In this document: one piece after another, positions 60,541 to 64,000 of the stretch
How positions within the stretch are numbered: the stretch's first letter is position 1
How the letters are laid out: each line of letters opens with the position of its first letter
Source of the DNA: Vibrio maritimus
GTDB lineage: Bacteria; Pseudomonadota; Gammaproteobacteria; Enterobacterales; Vibrionaceae
Reading direction: 5' to 3'
DNA length: 64,000 nt
NCBI RefSeq assembly: GCF_021441885.1
Contig: NZ_CP090438.1
Location: forward strand, 372,001-436,000
Position numbers and translations under genes: made by a program
Notes under the pieces: generated by a model
What the model saw: only the letters and a program-made list of their open reading frames with translations
Databases searched by the model: none
What the model was told of the DNA's origin: nothing

Positions 60541-61716
60541 ATGGCTAAAGTTAGCAGCCCTACTACGACGTTTAACAACGAGTATTTCTCATTTATCGTT
60601 TCTGAATCTTGGAAGCACATCGGTGCCTCTCAAGCTCACGCTGATATCCTAGCGCACAACCTACTTGTAGGTGGCCTACAGGGTAAACTACACCAAGGTC
60701 TGGGTGTAATCGAAGCGGTAACTATTCCTTACGAAGCGGGCATCCTAGATACGACTACGACTCCAGAAATCGAGTCTGAAGGTGATACTTGGGCTGTTTA
60801 CAACGGTAAGAAGTCTTCTGGTCACTACGTATGTACGCTGATGGCTCAAACGGCTATCGAGAAAGCACGCAAGCACGGTATCTCAATTGTATTCGGTTAC
60901 GATCACTGTGACGGCGGCAACTTCTCTAACTACACACAGATGGCAATGAAAGAAGGCATGTTTGCGATGTCTTCAAACAACTCTGTACCTCTAAACGCTC
61001 CATTCGGCGGCATGGATCCAGCAATGTCTTGCCCTCCGTTCGATGCGGCTCTAGTTGGCGGTGAAGAACTACCACTAGTTACGTCTATCATGATCGGCGA
61101 AGGCTACGACTCTCACATCTGCGACGCTATCGTTAACGACCGCGACCTACACGTTGCTGCACTTGTTGACCAAGACACGGGTGAGCTAACGGCTGACGCT
61201 CGTAAGTGGGGCTCGCTAATCGAAGGTTACGGCCGCGTTGCTGACTGTAAAGCACCATGGACGTTCCTAACGCCACGTCTGTACTCGCTAAACATCTGGA
61301 ACGAAGTAATGACAGCAATCATCAACCCGAAAGGTAAGATTGCTCCTGAGCTTCCAGCGGTACCAAGTGACTTCTTCACTATGGAAGATGCACCATGTCC
61401 AGTAGGCGGTTCTTACATCCTAGTGATCGACCCAAGCCACTTCGGTCCAATCGAAGAAGTGAAGCGTAAGTCAGACATGTTCGTTAAAGCGATCAAAGAA
61501 AACCGTCCACGCGCTGGCTTCAACGAAGTATTCATCCCAGATGAGTGGGGTCTAAAAGCGCTTGCAACTGCAACTGATGAGCACCAAGTAATGGACGCTC
61601 ACTGGGACGGTTTCAAAGACTTCCTAAAACGCTCTGGCACTTCAATCGAAGAGCTAAACGCGAAGTGGGAAGCGAAAGTTGGCGCTGAGCGCGCAGCGGA
61701 AACTATCCGTAAGTAA
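60541..61716 (+). CDS. LDH2/MDH2-family NAD(P) dehydrogenase
   Basis: This 391-residue protein belongs to the malate/L-lactate/ureidoglycolate dehydrogenase (LDH2) superfamily, which also includes imine and keto-acid reductases. Homology is seen in the LLVGGLQGKLHQGLGVIEAV start (His51), the active-site region GYDHCDGGNFSNY (His122), SSNNSVPLNAPFGG and the C-terminal VIDPSHFGP and EVFIPDEWG blocks. It is longer than typical relatives (330-360). The usual SHG, NSxHFG and DxATS motifs are altered, so substrate prediction is not safe. Codon bias equals that of eno. It probably works with the nearby ureohydrolase. Confidence 0.8.
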   Translation: MAKVSSPTTTFNNEYFSFIVSESWKHIGASQAHADILAHNLLVGGLQGKLHQGLGVIEAVTIPYEAGILDTTTTPEIESEGDTWAVYNGKKSSGHYVCTLMAQTAIEKARKHGISIVFGYDHCDGGNFSNYTQMAMKEGMFAMSSNNSVPLNAPFGGMDPAMSCPPFDAALVGGEELPLVTSIMIGEGYDSHICDAIVNDRDLHVAALVDQDTGELTADARKWGSLIEGYGRVADCKAPWTFLTPRLYSLNIWNEVMTAIINPKGKIAPELPAVPSDFFTMEDAPCPVGGSYILVIDPSHFGPIEEVKRKSDMFVKAIKENRPRAGFNEVFIPDEWGLKALATATDEHQVMDAHWDGFKDFLKRSGTSIEELNAKWEAKVGAERAAETIRK

Positions 61717-61745
61717 TTTGAAAATCATACGCACATGATTTTTAT

Positions 61746-61772
61746 GCCCAGTCCTTTGGACTGGGCTTTTTT
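61746..61772 (+). terminator. Terminator of the LDH2-family gene
   Basis: GCCCAGTCC and GGACTGGGC form a perfect 9-bp stem around TTT, followed by six T. Confidence 0.92.
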
Positions 61773-61818
61773 GTTTGTCACCCATAGAGTAAATAACTTT
61801 GGAAGAGAGCGACGGGGC

Positions 61819-62847
61819 TTATTGTGGTTTGTTCTGCACACGAAACTGCTTAGGACTGCAGCCAACGTAGCCTTGAAACGCTCGAAAAAAAGGCGGGGCA
61901 GAGTGGTAGTTCAACATGTCGGCAATTTCGGTGGTCGATAGATCAGAGCTAACCAAAAACTCCTTGGCGACACGCATTCGTGTATCCAAAACCAGATGCT
62001 TGAACGTGGTGTTTTCTTTTTCTAGTTTGCGACGCAGCGTGCGTGGCGTCATGTTCATTTCCTCGGCGACCGCCTCCATACTGGGCAGGCCGTATTTCAA
62101 CTGAGATAACAGCTTGACGCGGATCTGGTAACTGAGCGGCGCGTCCAATTCATCATCAAGTTGCTGACTTTGAAGTGAGGCTATGTGAGTGACCAAAGAG
62201 GGCTGCAAGCTAATCGCATGGTGGATCCAATCTACGGGGAAGCGCACTTGATGCTGATTGGCATCAAAACTTAGGTTGTGTGAGAACACCTCTTTGTAAA
62301 GCGCTGCGTAGCTCGGGGCTGGATAGGCAAAATCGACATGAATCAAGGAGGCATCAAATCGCTCTCCCAGAAACTGTTGTAAACCCAGGTAATAGTGGCA
62401 AAGCGATTCTTCGACATTGTAATGCTGCGGCGAGAGGCCATCAGAGCGATCAACAATGGTGATGTAAGCCCATTCGCTATCGTAGCCGATATGAATATCG
62501 ACATAGTCTTTGGTCACAAATGAAAACTGCAAACCCGTGTCGAGCAGCTGTTTGATATTTTGGCAGTTGATCATAGCGTAGCCCCACGCCCCCATATCTT
62601 GCAGCTTCAATCGCTTAGCAATACGAAGCCCTAGACCGTCAATATGGAGTTGATTCACCGTACTGCTCATCAGTTGGTGCACCTGTGAGACCTCAATCGG
62701 GTGATAGTGGCCGAGATTGATGCGCACAATATTAGCCTTACGTAAAAATTGCTGGGCATCGAAGTCACTGCCGACAGATTGGCGCACGACTGCTTCCCAG
62801 TGACCGATAATGGCTTGCAAAAAGTGCTGACGGTTTAAAGAGTACAC
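61819..62847 (-). CDS. AraC-family transcriptional regulator
   Basis: This 342-residue regulator has an N-terminal sensing domain of the OruR/ArgR-like Arabinose_bd type and a C-terminal double helix-turn-helix (MEAVAEEMNMTPRTLRRKLEKE, then TTEIADMLNYHSAPPFFRAFQGYVGCSPKQFR). Regulators of this subtype often control amino-acid or guanidino-compound catabolism in Pseudomonas. The start is GTG with AGGA 8 nt upstream. It sits between the LDH2 and ureohydrolase genes, divergent from the latter, and so is their likely regulator. Confidence 0.9.
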   Translation of the reverse strand: MYSLNRQHFLQAIIGHWEAVVRQSVGSDFDAQQFLRKANIVRINLGHYHPIEVSQVHQLMSSTVNQLHIDGLGLRIAKRLKLQDMGAWGYAMINCQNIKQLLDTGLQFSFVTKDYVDIHIGYDSEWAYITIVDRSDGLSPQHYNVEESLCHYYLGLQQFLGERFDASLIHVDFAYPAPSYAALYKEVFSHNLSFDANQHQVRFPVDWIHHAISLQPSLVTHIASLQSQQLDDELDAPLSYQIRVKLLSQLKYGLPSMEAVAEEMNMTPRTLRRKLEKENTTFKHLVLDTRMRVAKEFLVSSDLSTTEIADMLNYHSAPPFFRAFQGYVGCSPKQFRVQNKPQ

Positions 62848-62853
62848 AAATAA

Positions 62854-62883
62854 TGTCCTGAAATATCATGTTGCTGTCCTGAA
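62854..62883 (+). promoter_or_regulatory. Direct repeat, likely AraC-type operator
   Basis: TGTCCTGAA occurs exactly at 62854-62862 and 62875-62883, 21 bp apart, i.e. on the same DNA face two turns along as AraC-family half-sites are. The second copy ends 6 bp before the -35 of the ureohydrolase promoter. The first copy, read on the minus strand, contains the regulator's own ribosome site, so autoregulation is plausible. Confidence 0.65.
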
Positions 62884-62889
62884 GTGTAA

Positions 62890-62918
62890 TTAATAACTCA
62901 GGGCTTAGCCACTATAAT
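62890..62918 (+). promoter_or_regulatory. Promoter of the ureohydrolase gene
   Basis: A perfect -10 TATAAT (62913-62918) follows a weak -35 TTAATA with a 17-bp spacer. The weak -35 next to the repeat suits an activator-dependent promoter. Start near 62925 gives a leader of about 50 nt. Confidence 0.6.
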
Positions 62919-62975
62919 GAGCGTATCTTGAGAAGCAAAGCAGATTTGCTTGTCCAATAACGAGAGGAATTATCC

Positions 62976-64000
62976 ATGTTTAAGCCAAAACGTGTTGAAA
63001 TTGCGAAAGAAAAGCTAGACCTATACCAAGACATCTACTGGAACAAGTCAGATGCTGATTTCTACATCAACGAAGACATTGCTCCTATGCAAGCACGCAT
63101 GGCTGAGCAGGGCGTTGAAGCATTTAGCTTGCTAGGTAAGCAGCACGTTGGTGCATTTGGTGCGCCATATGTGAACAGCTTTGAAGGCGTTGATATCGCA
63201 ATGTACGGCCTAACTATGGATAAGTGCTCACCAAACGCTGGTGGCCACAAGTTCGGTCCTGCTGCTATCCGTGAAGCATCAAAAACGGGTATGGGCATGA
63301 TTCACCAAGACGGTACTATGCCGTTCGAACTGTGTAACATCATCGACTACGGAAACTGGGATGGCCTAGGTCAGTTCAACCTAGACGAAGAAATGCGTGC
63401 AGCGCAAGAAGTGGTAGATGACATGGTTGTTAACCACGGTATCACGCCATTCTTCTTCGGTGGTGACCACACAGTAGCCTACCCAGGTCCAGCGGCACTG
63501 GCGAAGGTTCACGGCCCGGTATCGCTCATCCACATCGATGGTCACTTTGACCTACTGACTCGCAAAGACTTTGACTACGAGTCATACTCAGGCAACTGGT
63601 ACTGCCGTCTAGCATCAGAAGGTGCAATGGATCCATCAACCAGCTTCAGCCTTGGTATGCGTGGCCGCTGGTGTGCATCACAGCAAGGCAAAGCGAAAGC
63701 GATTGGTGGTAACTTCTTCCTAGCAGATGAAATCTACGACCTAGGCATCGACTACATCGTTGAGCAAATCCTAGAGAAGCAAGGCGACGGCCGTCCGGTT
63801 TACCTAACGTTTGACCTAGATGGCCTAGATCTTCTAGACCACAGTGCAAACTCAAGCCCAGATCCATTTGGTGTCTCTGCGCGCATGTACTACGACATCT
63901 TCCGTAAGCTTCGTGCGACTAAGCGTATCAACCTAGTGGGCGCAGATATCGCGGAATTTGCTCCTCAGAAGAACTCTGATGAGAAAGATGCGCTACTAAC
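62976..64000 (+). CDS. Ureohydrolase (arginase/agmatinase family), partial
   Basis: The gene is open to the right edge (341 codons seen). The protein belongs to the ureohydrolase superfamily: the metal ligands are His165 in FGGDHT, Asp188, His190 and Asp192 in HIDGHFD, and Asp280 and Asp282 in TFDLDGLD. GGHKFGPAAIREAS is the usual FGP-IR segment. Differences include an N-terminal part of about 75 residues before the core, DGH instead of DAH, and LLDHSANSSPDPFG in place of PAFAPGTGTP. So the substrate may be a guanidino acid or amide other than arginine or agmatine. ATG follows GAGAGGA. Codon bias indicates high expression. Confidence 0.85.
   Translation, partial: MFKPKRVEIAKEKLDLYQDIYWNKSDADFYINEDIAPMQARMAEQGVEAFSLLGKQHVGAFGAPYVNSFEGVDIAMYGLTMDKCSPNAGGHKFGPAAIREASKTGMGMIHQDGTMPFELCNIIDYGNWDGLGQFNLDEEMRAAQEVVDDMVVNHGITPFFFGGDHTVAYPGPAALAKVHGPVSLIHIDGHFDLLTRKDFDYESYSGNWYCRLASEGAMDPSTSFSLGMRGRWCASQQGKAKAIGGNFFLADEIYDLGIDYIVEQILEKQGDGRPVYLTFDLDGLDLLDHSANSSPDPFGVSARMYYDIFRKLRATKRINLVGADIAEFAPQKNSDEKDALL

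Overview
The window looks like a chromosomal segment of a Vibrio or close relative (Vibrionaceae). The evidence is the gammaproteobacterial housekeeping synteny, a Vibrio-type Na+-pumping oxaloacetate decarboxylase operon (oadGAB), luxS downstream of gshA, ArgP/ArgO, YtfK, BarA and RelA with vibrio-like lengths, and strong CTA/CTT leucine bias in highly expressed genes. Species cannot be fixed from the sequence alone. Almost all coding space is core genome.

Layout. (1) 1-822: the 3' end of a tRNA-Ser, a terminator, then five near-identical tRNA-Arg(ACG) genes with related spacers; this corresponds to serV-argVYZQ of E. coli. (2) 1199-4423: oadGAB, placed between the tRNA cluster and the gshA block. 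(3) 4634-11294: a quinone-reductase-like oxidoreductase, yqaA, a lipoprotein M16 protease, gshA and luxS. (4) Minus-strand block 11403-17953: ruvX, yqgE, gshB, rsmE, endA, sprT, a DUF2189 membrane protein and metK. (5) 18282-25117: tkt, epd, pgk, fbaA and mscS, i.e. pentose phosphate, PLP precursor and glycolysis genes. (6) 25155-31564: a YbaK-type deacylase, divergent argO/argP, yggE, serA, rpiA, fau, 6S RNA and zapA. (7) 31840-38264: ygfB, ubiH, ubiI, ytfK, a second YbaK-family gene, ygfZ, sdhE and cptA/ygfX. (8) 38316-49475: nadB, then rpoE-rseABC, lepA-lepB-rnc-era-recO-pdxJ-acpS. (9) 49472-60334: barA, rlmD, relA, a palindromic repeat element, mazG, pyrG and eno. (10) 60541-64000: the accessory-looking part, with an LDH2-family dehydrogenase, an AraC-type regulator and a divergent ureohydrolase that runs off the right edge.

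Regulatory signals readable directly include a MetJ box upstream of metK, a PurR-like palindrome between metK and tkt, a sigma-E promoter upstream of rpoE, a CRP-like site at a class II position before pyrG, an exact CRP core overlapping the putative tRNA-Arg promoter, and many intrinsic terminators.

The best candidate for something undescribed is the last cluster. Its two enzymes have diverged active-site motifs and codon usage as biased as the neighbouring enolase. A perfect 9-bp direct repeat spaced exactly 21 bp, the classic AraC-family half-site geometry, abuts a good promoter before the ureohydrolase. This suggests a highly expressed AraC-controlled pathway for an unknown guanidino or amide compound. 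A second candidate is a structured, terminator-ended minus-strand transcript (possible sRNA) at 35668-35800. A third is a palindromic MITE-like element in the relA-mazG gap, where E. coli carries mazEF.
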